Assembly: GCA_911728455.2 (NCBI GenBank)
Contig: OU452231.1
Coordinates: forward strand, 4,372,236-4,436,235
From: Marthasterias glacialis
Taxonomy: Eukaryota; Echinodermata; Asteroidea; Forcipulatida; Asteriidae
DNA length: 64,000 nucleotides
Reading direction: 5' to 3'
Below are positions 26,201-38,200 of this stretch, piece after piece. Position numbers and translations under genes: made by a program. Numbering within the stretch: the stretch's first letter is position 1; every line of letters begins with the position of its first letter. The notes below the pieces were generated by a model that was not told the origin of the DNA, searched no databases, and saw only the letters and a list, made by a program, of their open reading frames with translations.

Positions 26201-29200
26201 ATGGGTTTTTTCCATTGGGATGTGTACAAATCGTGCCAGACTCTGCGGGTCTTTTGTAAACATGTGATGTCACAGGTGACGTGGTCTGTACAGTGAACAG
26301 TTTCCCTTAGCATTTATATACCAAATGGTACTCAAAATGTCCCCCCCAAAAATCTTCTTCTGCTACTCAATAAGAGCTTTCAGTGAGCACGCAAAAATTG
26401 TTTGATCAAAATAACTTGCTATGCAAAACTGCTGGACGAAATCGTTCTCTGCTTACTATAAATTTATAGGTCTCTTCTTGCTTCATATATATTTGTTATT
26501 CCTTACATAAAATTACTGTATTACTAATGTATGGGTGTGGAAGCATGGCTTTAACAATGTTTACTTAGACACGTTGTTTACTTACATAATGCTCCAGAAA
26601 TTGACTTTTTAAAAAGCTTTCACGTGTAACCAGTGGTACCTGAATAAACATTTGTAAGTTTGAGGTACAATACATGTGTAGGTTACCACTAGATAATGGA
26701 TGTGTTCTTAATCCAGTAAAAAATACAACTTTCTTTCTCCCAGCTTACTGATGTTGATGTAACAAAGGCAAACATTTTCCCCACATCACATCTTCACTCT
26801 TCAGTAGGCAGTTGTGTACAAATACATCAGCATTTTTGAGAAGATGTTTCAAATTTTGACAGGAAAATCCAAAATATACCGTTGAAGAATTTCGATTGAA
26901 TTTCTTCCTTCTATCAGGTGACATTTCAGACTCCCCAGCGTGCCCCCATCACACCGGCTCGTCCAATCCCCAACCCAGAAGCCTGGGATATCCTACGCTC
27001 ACTGGACGAGGAGGAGCGTTGGACTGACCGCGTCCAGGTCCTCACCCGGCAGGATCACGACGAGCACCTGCAGTTTGCTCGAGAATTCCTGGAGGAAATT
27101 ATTGACAAAATTTCAGCAAGGTGAGTGAGTTGTTGTACACTTTCAAGAATCTAGACTTTAAAAGGTCTCGTCCCTCAAGTTTTAGATCGATATTTACGTC
27201 TCTGTCTAGTTCTTTTCCTCAAAAATTTGACTTTGTCTTTTATTTGTCCTCTGAAGAGGATCCCTTTCGGCTGAAGTGCCAACAAGCGTCAACAAACACT
27301 CCGAAGAACCTCAACTTGCTGCAGAACAGCAGTCAGTCGACTGCATATTTTGGGGGGAGGGAGAGCAGAAAGAGAATTCGCCTCCGGTTGTGTCTCCACA
27401 AGAAGACTCCACCATGGAGGAAGGTACGGAAGATTTTCAAATGTCTTTGTTGTGCTGCGGGCTTTTTGACTGTTGAGAATGGGTGTAGTGTTCTATTTTT
27501 AATTCTGGAGAGTGCGTTGACATCTGACTCCTCCTTTACAGGTCCTCTCAACATACACCATACAGAGAATAGAGAGCTGGCATTGACGATCGCGAGTACC
27601 CCTGCGCGTAGTTCCGATTCTCAATTTAGATTGGAAATGCTGGAAACGTTTAAACCGAAGTCACAAGTTCCCTTATAAGCATTTTGGGAAATTGTACATG
27701 CGCAAAACTAACGTGTAATAAACATTTCAACGTTTATTTGAGGACCTTGTTTATGCCCGATTGGGCACCACTGAAGAAAATGGGAATGTACTGTTGCAGT
27801 CACCACATGAGATTGCATTCAGTAGGCCTAATGGTCAAATTTTTGTAGCGTACAAAATGGTTCAACTTATTACTGAATGATCAGTCGATAAATGCAGCTG
27901 TTGTATTTTCTTCTGTTTAACTTCATGCGCAGGCATAAGATTCTCTCTGCTTAAATCTGATTTCCTTTTTTCATTTTTGCCCCCCAGAAAAGTCAGCAAA
28001 ATTGTTTTCATAAAAGCCTATATCATATGTACATGTACATGTAGGTCAGCCCTTGTACTCAATGAAATTGTTCTGATTTTTCTTAAGGGTCAAATCGTGC
28101 CTGGATGTAGTAACATATGAAGCTTGAGCGAAAAATACTAGACATCTTTTGTTTTAATTAACTTGAAATTATTGGAAGAAAATTCAGTTCAGTTCAGTAC
28201 AGTTTAATTTCACTCCGTCAGTTTGCTTAGACAATAATACATGGTACTTTTAAATAATTTATGATTAAGTGGGAAGCTTCTTAAATTTCTGTTGGAAATG
28301 TGTTGGTTTTGTCTCAAGATTTTCGTCTAATTCTGTATTTTCTGTACCTCCTTGATAACCTCAAGGTATTCCCAGTAAGACGGGGAAGAGTATCTATGAT
28401 CTCAGTGAGGAGGATCTCAAGAACATGAACCCCTTCCAGACTGGTCCTGGTCTGCAGAACTCCCCACCCCTCCCCAGCAGCAAGAAATCTGCCACTCCAG
28501 AGTTCAACTACGACGACATCAAGGATCCCTTTGGGACGACGAGTGCTGTTCAGAATTCCCCCAAGACGAAGCAGAAGGGTCCCCCTAAGAACGCTGTCCA
28601 TAATGCAAGGTTTGTATTTTAACCTCTTCGCTAGCCACCGCCCTCAGGTCATGTAATTCCATCGTTGTGCATTTATGGGTTTTATAATTTATGAGTAAAA
28701 TATCAGATTTGAAGCATTGCATACTGGAGTACCGATATGGTTTTTCTGTTTGCAAAAATTTTTTGGCGGCGGCTTTGTGATATTTGGCCAACCTTATTTT
28801 GTCTAGGAAATTCTTGGATCTCTCGCTGGCATGACTTGAGTTTTCTTTCTGTCATATGCTACATATGCTGGATGTGAAATTTCATACAATTTGTTTAATT
28901 TTATATATTCTATTCATGTTTTCTGTGTTGTTGCTGCTGCTACTGTTGTTGTTGTTGCTTTGTTGCTGTTGTTGTTGCTGTTGTTGCTGTTGTTGCTGTT
29001 GTTGCTGTTGTTGCTGTTGTGGCTTTTTTGTTTCCCTTCCTGCACCCATGAAGCTCTTTTGTTTTATTTTATTTTGCTCTGTGACACGCTACAGTTCTGA
29101 CCTTAATTTTGACGAGGTCCAAGACCCTTTCGAAGCCAAGAATCAGATGCAGAATTCCCCAGTGGTGTCGCCTAAAAATTTTACTGCGAGCAAAAGGTTT

Positions 29201-32200
29201 GTCCTGAAAAAGGTTCATGATTTTTGTAAAATTCTTTGATGCAAGACATATTGCAGTGGCTTTACATTAAAAAAAGAAAAAAGTTGTGAAATTGTGAAAG
29301 TGAAATTACAGATTTGGTAAAAAGAACTAATTAAATCCACTCATTAAAACGGTCTGGTGTCTAAATTTATTGTCTCCCTTTCCTGATACGAAGCCCATCA
29401 GGAACCTGATTGTAAACTCTTTCTCCTTTTTATTTAAAAAAAAATTATGTTGTGCATGATCGTTTATTGTGATGTATTATTTGACACATTTCAGTTCGGA
29501 ATTTGAATTTGATGAAAGCCAGGATCCATTTGCCTCCAAGAATCAAATTCAGAATTCGCCAAAGGCATCGCCCAAAAACAAAATCAACAACAGAAGGTTT
29601 GTTCATTTTGAACTTCACTTCGTCAACCTTGTAGACAAGCCTCAAAATTTACTATTTTTTGCACTTACCAATCCTTTTGTTTTTTATGGAAACATGGCCA
29701 GTTAGTCCTTTGAACTGCAGTCTTGTAATTTTGTGTTGAATAATAAACCTAATGGGAGACTTTGGAACGATAGGTGGCAGCAGACTTACCAGGTAAATTT
29801 CCATTGTGTGCACAGTTAAGTTCATGCGCACATATCAAAGAACATTGGATTTACCTGGTAAGTCTGCTGCCACCTAGTGTCCTCAAAAGTCTCCCATTGA
29901 TTTGAAATTGAACTAATTTCTCGTTATATTTTTCAAAAATTTCTTGTCGCTTTAGCATGAGTGACTATCCTATAAACCTTTCCACCATGGACAAAAAATT
30001 ATATAAAAACAAAAAAATGTAAATATAAATTTTGAGTCTTGCTAGTAAGACATAATTTTTATGAAGATTAAATCTGACCTAAACAGTGTACGTGTTACTT
30101 ACTTTAGATTAGACGCACACATGTACTTCACTTGTATTTTGTTGCTTTGAAGTTTGGGAGTACATTTTTACATGTAATATAGCTGCTTTTTCTTTTGCAT
30201 GATTTTTCGTTGTTTACTTTGCTACTCTTTCAGTCCGGATTTAGACATAGATGAGGAAATTGACCCGTTCAAACCCAAGAATCAAGTTCAGAATTCCCCT
30301 GAAATTTCACGCAAAAATGACGCCAATATCAACAGGTTTGTACCCGCTGATAATAATTATTAGTAATAGGTCCTCGATTCCATTAGCTTTAGAAAACAAA
30401 ATAATAATTAGAGTTTCACTGTGGGAAGACTTGGTTTTCCGTTATTTTGCAATGCAAAGTGCTTCTTCATCCATCACAATTATGAAGATTAATGTCTGAA
30501 TAATTACAGTTGACAGTTTACTTTAGGATAACACACACATACATGTATTTTACTTTTGCGTATTATGCTATTGTTGGGTTTTGGTTTTTTTTTTAAAGTT
30601 TTTTTTAGTCAGTGTTTGGTTGTTATATCTGCCTTTTCTTTTGCATGATTTTCGTTTTGTTTACTTTGCTACTCTTTCAGTCGGGATTTAGACTTAGATG
30701 AGGAAATTGACCCGTTCAAACCCAAGAATCAAGTTCAGAACTCCCCTGAAACTTCACGCAAAAATGACGCCAATATGAACAGGTTTGTATCCACTGATAA
30801 TAATTATTAGTAAATGCTGTAATAAGTCCCCAATTCCAGTAGTTTTTATAAAACATCTAATAAAAGTTTTGCTGTCAGAAGACTTTTGCTGTATGTCATC
30901 TTGTAATGCAAAGTGCCTCTTTATCCATCACAAATAACTAAAAATATTGGGATAGGTATATTTATGGTGTGTAAATGCACCAACACCTTAGAGGGAAAAG
31001 AAAAAAATATGTAACGAGTTCAATCAGTAAAAGTCTTTTTTTATTTAATTTTTTGTTGTTGGAAGGATTATGACATGATCAATTCCAACAAATTTGAATT
31101 GTGCTCTGCATAATTTATGTCGAGGATAAGTCAAGTTACAGTTTTAGAAGGTAGTATTTGTGTTTCACTGTTTTTTATCCTTCAAATATCATGCTGCTTC
31201 TGGCTTTTTGTTTGCTAGCATCTTTTTCTTTTTGTCTTAATTTTGCCGCACTGTTTTAGTTCTGATTTCAACTTGGATGAGGATATGGATCCGTTTGCAC
31301 CCAAAACGCAAATCACCAATTCCCCGACGCTCTCCCCAAAGAATGCTTCAAACAGCCACACAGAGTAGGTTATCAAAGGTTTCCAATTAATTGAGTTGCT
31401 GTCAAGTATGAATTGATCACTCAAAGGTGATGTTAACCAGTTGCCGCCAGGATTTTATTATTTCCCCCCCCCCTCCCCCTGGTGGGATTCTTTTTGGCAG
31501 AATTGCCGGAATCTTTTTTCTTTGAGGGTACCACTGGCAGAAAGAAACCATTACCTTGACAATGCCAAGAGAAGAAAGATTCTCTTTGTTGAATCGTCTG
31601 TTTTGTTTCTCGACCGAGAAAAATGTCAAATTCACACAGTATGAGTTGCAAAACATTGGCCATTACATACGGCATAGGAGTGGAACTAAACACGGAACCA
31701 TGGCTCAATTGCCGCCTCACTCTGACTTACCTCCATTGAGCCGAAATACAATGAGACTACGGGGCTTGCAATGGTAGGGTTGTGGGTTCAAATCCCAAGC
31801 TGAGTGCTGAAGTAACAGCGCTTTGAATCCTTGTTATCTGGGCCCAATTTCATGGCGCTGCTTACCAAAGTATTATGCGCTTATGATGCCCTGGAGAGCG
31901 CTTACTCCTATGGGCCATAGCAGGGCGTAAGCGCAGAATTCCAGGGTAAGCAGAGCCATGAAATTGGGCTCTGATTTCTAAAAAAACATTTGGCTAATTT
32001 TTATAGTTAATCAGGGTTCTCCCCATGCACAAGCTAGCGTATCAGGCTGATACGCGCGAATTACGGGCCGATACGCACAAATTATTACGGCCGATACACA
32101 CAAAAAAAATAATAATTTTTTTTCTTTTTAGATTTTTCAAATTCACAAAAAATCCTACCATAAAACCACCTTAGATTGCACAGTACAGCTTTTCAAACCA

Positions 32201-35200
32201 AACATAAACATTAGATAAAAACATTCCAAGGACCTGCTCTGTCCATATTTGATCTCTTCCTTGGTGCTTTGACAAACTTTTCATTAGACAAGAGATTTGT
32301 CCTTTCACCTTCCTACCAAGGAAATGCCTTGCCATACAACATCCCAATTTAACATTCATGTGAAAAATTTTAAAACCAAGTTTTTCTAGATGAATGAATG
32401 GGAGCGTAATTTAGCAAGAGTATACCAAGAAAGACCTTCCTCATATTGTTTTGTTTTTTGGTTTCTATTCCCTAACATCAATCGGCCCAGCCCTACCCTT
32501 CCTAATTTCCTTGACTCCCAAGGTCAATAAACTTGATCCTCTCTTGGACCCCCTTTTCCCATCTTCTTCCCCAATAAGTTTGAGTTTTATGCATCGAGCA
32601 TGTTGTATCATTCTTTTCTCTTGAAACTATCAGGTCAGAAGTAAAAGATGAGCAAATGCAGAACTCGGCTGAGTCCTCGCCAAGGAACACTCCGAGAAAA
32701 TCAAGGTGTGCTATTTTTTTTTCATTTTATCGTGTTGAGGTAACCTGTGGGAAAAAAAGAAGAGTTGAACATCCAAGGTCTTAATGCTGGCATGGGTCAA
32801 AATTATTCAACCCCCGAAATGTTAGGATGCTGGGATGAGCAATTTTAGATTTTGTTCAGAATTCAAACCTTTCTATGTCTGCCTGATGAACAAAATGACT
32901 TTTTGTCAGATACAAACAAATTATGCTCTTTGATCTATGATATCTAGTGCTGAGGATACTGTTCCCAAAAGCACTGTGAAATCTTTAACTCCAGGGGGGT
33001 GATCAAGAGTTTCAGACCCTTTTTGTCGGCAGTGACTCTAACCCCTGAGGATGCTTGGCTTTGCCACAATAATAAAAACCGAGCAAAATGTGAGTTGGAC
33101 TTCTTTGGAATTTTGTTTGCTAGGATTTAACCTTTCAGAGACCAATTACTTCTGTATAATTATCAGCAGTAGCCCAGACATGGCCAGCAAAAAATGCCTA
33201 AAAAAAAAAAAGAGTACAAAGCAGACATTTGGTTTTGTTTCTTGAAATGTAGATAGTTTGAAACCATAGGAAGCATTGGAAACAGTGTCAAATCAGGGCA
33301 CGATCTTTACCTTGATCAATTTGGGTGAGAGGAAGTAGGTCAAGTCTCGCTGATGGCCGCTATGGGCATTCTGGTACAAGCTTGTGGCTGCTTAAGTCGG
33401 TAAAGGGTTGATTGTGTGACATTAATTCAATTTTCAGAACAACACCCAAGAACAGAACGCCAACAAAAGCTGCAAAGAAATCGCCCAAGTCCAGCCCGTC
33501 GGCCGCCGTGGAGGGCAGAGAGAATGAGCCCCCAGCGTCAAACGGGGACAGTGGGGACTGTTTCTCAGGGCAGAAGCCAACCTTAGAGGTGACACCCTTG
33601 CCACGGGAAGACGAATATGAAGATTGCTCTGAGCCCATCAAGGCTGAGAAGGGTTATGAGAATTTCATGGCGTCAGAGGAGTTTGTCCTGGCCCCCGAGG
33701 AAGGCAAGTACCGATTTTTATTTAGTTTTCTTTTAAGTATCTTCTCAGCGAGTGGGCAGCATTGCTGGTGGTAGTAATGTTCATAAAGTTTGTACATAGT
33801 CCTGAAACGAGTTTTCATTTGCAGCGTTTTTATCTGTGTGTACTTTGTATAAAAACTTCTTCTAAAACATCAAATCTACAGTAAAGATAAAAGTGATGTT
33901 GTTTTCTTCACGTATAAATGGTTTTTAAACAATTGTTCAACTGATAATATTGAAAATAAATGATTGATTTGATTAACTTCTAAAGTGATAGTCTCACCGA
34001 TCGTGAGTCTCACTTTTAACTGACATTTTTTTTTCTCTGAAATTTATTTTTGTAGTGGATGGGTCCTTTGGAGGAATTCAGGGTGAAATGCCTAGAGATG
34101 AAGAATTCAGACCAGCTGAGGAAGGTAAATAACAGGCATATCACATAGCATTCCAAATGTGACCCCCCCACAAGATGAACGCCAAGTTGCAAAATATATG
34201 ATGTGGCACTATCAAAACAAAAGCTTCTACCACATCGTATCACATGATCATATCACATGATAAAAGCACATGCCCGTTTCCACATCTTACATCCACGGTC
34301 CTTTTAGGCTTGTTACTTTCAGCAAGACTTCAGGCATGTCTGAGAATCAGAACTTTTAATCTCTGAAATTCAACAGGTGAAGGACCTGGCCTTCCTTGCT
34401 TTTGAGTCACAGGACTGTTGTACACGTTTACGCAACTTGTTCAAACTTTCCTGCCGAAGTTTTATGCCTGCAAATGCACTATAACTACTACTGATTGTTG
34501 ATTGGTTGGTGCGTTTATGAGGGGTTTTTCTCCGCATGCAACGATATTCATGGCCTTGAAATGTTTGTCTTCCATTTTTCTAATCGACTTTGACTTGAAA
34601 AAAACTAAACAGATAACTTTTAAAACCTAACTGATTAATAGATAAATCCCACTTGATGTTACACAGTGTCATGACAGCCATCTTTACGGGGCAATGGTTA
34701 TCATTTTTGAACCCGCAACGAGGCGTTTTGCATGAATACCGCGTGCTGCATGAAGGAGTTTATTCAAATTCCCTGCACTGTGATTGGTCGGTGAACCACT
34801 CGGCTGCGTAGTAGATCACTTGAAGCAGCTCAAAGCCCAAACCCAAGTTGCCCGTAAAGATCGGGAACTGTCTATACTGTACACGTCATCAGAAGATATC
34901 GATGGCTCGGTAGCTCCTGTATAGAACTTTATCAGGCTACCATCATCTTCGTCATGTTCCCTGTGTGCATTACCAACATTGAATATTAATTCTCATTATA
35001 CAAAAAAAAAGGGGCCAGACTATTTTCCCTTTCAGCCTCACTTTGGTTACATCAATTTGAATAGAAGAAAAGCAAGATGGCTGGTACATAGGTTTATGAC
35101 CCTTTTCAAAACCATGGCTTTGAATTGGGCTCCGGCTTGGGCCCTCCTGGCTTGAGCACTGGCTTGGGCTCTGGCTTGGGCTCTGGCTTGGGCTCTGGCT

Positions 35201-38200
35201 TGGCTCTGGCTTGAGCCCTGGCTTGGGCTCTGGCTTGGGCCCTCCTGGCTTGGGCTCTGGTGTAGGCCCCAGCTTGGGCTCTGTCTTGGGCTCCAGCTTG
35301 GGCTCTAGCTTGGGCACTGGCTTGGGCTCTGGCTTTGGGCTCTGGCTTGGCTCTGGCTTGGGCCCTGGCTTGGGGCCCTCCTGGCTTGGGCTCTGGTTTG
35401 GGCTCCAGCTTGGGCTCTGTCTTTGGCTCTGTCTTGGGCTCTAGCTTGGGCACTGGCTTGGGCTCTGGCTTGGGCTCAAGCTTGGGCACTGGCTTGGGGT
35501 CTGTCTTGGGCTCCAGCTTGGGCTCTAGCCTGGGCACTGGCTTGGGCTCTGGCCAGGATTCTGGCTTGGAATCTGGCTTGGGCACCGGCTTGGGCTCCGT
35601 TCGCCTGTTTGAAGCCCTGTAAGGAGCCTAAGCCAGAGCCCAAGCCTAAGTCAAAGACGTGGTTTTGAAAAGGGCCTGTAATTCATAAATGAAATGGTTA
35701 CTTTTTGCAAAGATTCTCTCATCAGAACAAATTGGGTACATTACCTTGTTTGACATACATGGTACTTTGAAGTTTATCAGGGCTTGAAATTGTCACTCGT
35801 TAAAAATTGACTTTTTTAGAGAAATTCTCTTGCCCGTATCTAAGTCAGGGATGAGAAATTTCAGACTTTTATGTGAATTCAGTTTTTTTTTTTTGATCTC
35901 TGCCTGGTGAAAAAAAGTAGTTGTTATTCTCTTCAGATATCAAAATCGAAATCATGCTCTTCAATGTATTTCTCTAGTGCTAGGATACTGTTCCTGGGAA
36001 TCCATAATGCCAGGGGTTACCACCTGTGGTTACCAAAGTGGAAATGCCATAATTTTGACGTGTCTTAAAAATTGGATCAAGTTTTCAGTTTGTTTTTTTG
36101 TCAGAAATAACTCTCATCCCATCGAAGTACATGTAGAATACAGACCCATAAAGATACTTTTTACAGGCGGTTGAGTTTTCAGGAGTTTTCCTGATATCAG
36201 GATTTTCTCAAAATCTCCTTGAGCTTTCAAAGTTTCTTGAAAGAAGTGCAGCAGTCACCAAAGGGAGAATGAAATAGTCCACACTTTGTCCAAACCTGTA
36301 GTTTTGGTGATGCACAGAGTCTGTAAACCTCCTGAATAGACTGATTGCGCGACCTGCATCACGTGACCTATTGTTGGTTTAAAATGTAAACAGACACGAC
36401 GTCCTCCATAGGAAAGTGCGGAACGGTACATGATAATTGTTGCATTTGTTTATTCGAATGAGGCTTTTCTTTCTCGAAATCTGTGAAAAATATTCCAGAG
36501 TTTGTACCAGAGACCTTCGAGTGGCTGAATAAAGCCAGTAAGGACAGTTCCAGCAAGTCCTGGAAATTGTGCAAGTAACATATAAAATGTGCACGATGTG
36601 TACTAGTGCGCGACGGAACGTTTGGGCCAGACGACCGCGATCACACACTTTTCAACACAAGAATTTCAAAGTTTTGAAGCTGAATCATCCAATAAAATTG
36701 CTTTCCCAAACTGTGTGATTCCTTTGACTATTTGAAATTTCGCAATGCTAGGCATAAATGCTCACTTTTCCAACGCTCTCCACCCTTTTCTTTTACAGTG
36801 ATTTAGGCCTACATTACAAACAAAATAACAGGCGGGTGGCTACAGAGTCGTCTGACGCCTGTAGTGCATACCTCAAAATAAACCTCTTTTGTAGTAGAAT
36901 ACTTCTAGTTTATGAAACAGTAATGTGATTAATAGCAATGTCACAACATACAACTTTAATAAAATGGCTTAGTAACTGCGTTATTATTACCAAAAGCCGA
37001 ATTTTGCTGTGACTCTGTCGGTCACGGCATGTATTTGCACATAGTTTGCCATCAGCTCAGATGATGTAGTACACACAATAGGTCACGTGATGACATGTAA
37101 ACATTGGTCGCGCAATCGGTCTATTGTAACATCTGGGACGTTCTGCGTCTAGAACAAGGTGGAAACCCAGGGCTGCAAGCCATTTATGAGGAATTTCCAC
37201 ATTCGTCAAATCTCATCCCCGTTATTTTTAACCATTTGGTATGACTTTTAATTGATGAACTTCGTCTAAAGAATGAAGTGAGTGACTTGTATGCTAAACC
37301 AATCTCGTCATGCCCTATTGTATCACATCCTGCCTTCCTTAATCCACCCCCTCCCCCCATGCCTTCCCTGCATCAGGCCTTAGTGTCCGAGGCCTAGCGA
37401 GGGACATAAGCTTTGAGGAGATGGAGTTCAGACTGGCCGAGGAAGGTAGGAGGATGACCAGCGAACCATTATACCTGTCTCCATCTATACGCCATTAGGG
37501 GAGTAGCCATGATAAGACCTGCATTGGGTCCTCGTTGTCTGAACTGGGGTATACATTGTACCTCGATTGAAACCTACTTCTTCTGAAGAGGATTGACTTC
37601 TTGGACTTACTTTTATACCCGATATGATGTATTTTCTTCTGAAGGCAATTGACTGGGATATACTTATAATATCCCTGTTTGCGGCCTTTTCTTCTGAAAG
37701 GGATTGAGTAGGATGTACTTTTATACCCCGATTTGGATTCTTCTGAAGGGGATTGACTGGGATGTACTTTTTTTATAATACCCTGATCAGAGCCCTCCTT
37801 TTCCAATGGATATTTTAGTTGGTACCAATCGGGGAACCTAAGGTGACAGTGACACCTGAACTGTTGAAGCTCAGAAAACAATCTCATCTGGCCCCAGTTT
37901 CACGGAGCTGCTTAACCAGTTTGCTTTTGGAGGCTTTTGAGTCCACGAAAAAAAAATAAAACAAAATTGAAATTTTGAAATTTGACCAGCAGTACCATCC
38001 TACTCTTTACTGCTTATCAAACTTCACTTGCCATACAAGGGGCTTAGTGCCATTTTAGAAACCACGGCTTAGGCTTTTTCTCTGGCTCTGGCTTGGCTTT
38101 GGCTCCGGCTTAGGCACCATCGGCCTGTTTTAAAGTACCGTACTGAAAGTGTACGTTTTCAAACTTTCTGTCGGAGCTTACGCGGAAGTCCTGGTCCCGG

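Larger units (their letters stand above)
17255..26917 (+). other. TACC intron 1, 9.7 kb
   Basis: Besides the candidate alternative coding exon at 23760-24800, it holds inverted-repeat elements at 17779-18043, 19640-19825, 20316-20446 and 25963-26287, a LINE fragment at 21090-21500, copies of the GGCAATTGCC family, and many TACATGTA palindromes (clusters at 19530-19600 and 22720-22760). No other coding exon was recognised. Confidence 0.6.

Noticed and set aside
28856-29239. Open frame with a long cysteine/leucine run running into exon 5
   Set aside because: The run is the TTG/CTG microsatellite; the true exon starts at the acceptor at 29094, in the phase set by exon 4.
31365-31368. Alternative donor after GTAG at 31368 for TACC exon 9
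   Set aside because: It would include an in-frame TAG and break the phase; the donor at 31364 joins exon 10 correctly.
35106-35585. Long open frames with Pro-Glu-Pro-Lys (minus) or Gly-Leu-Gly-Ser (plus) repeats
   Set aside because: They are translations of a 12-bp minisatellite in a TACC intron, open in several frames at once, with no splice or start evidence.
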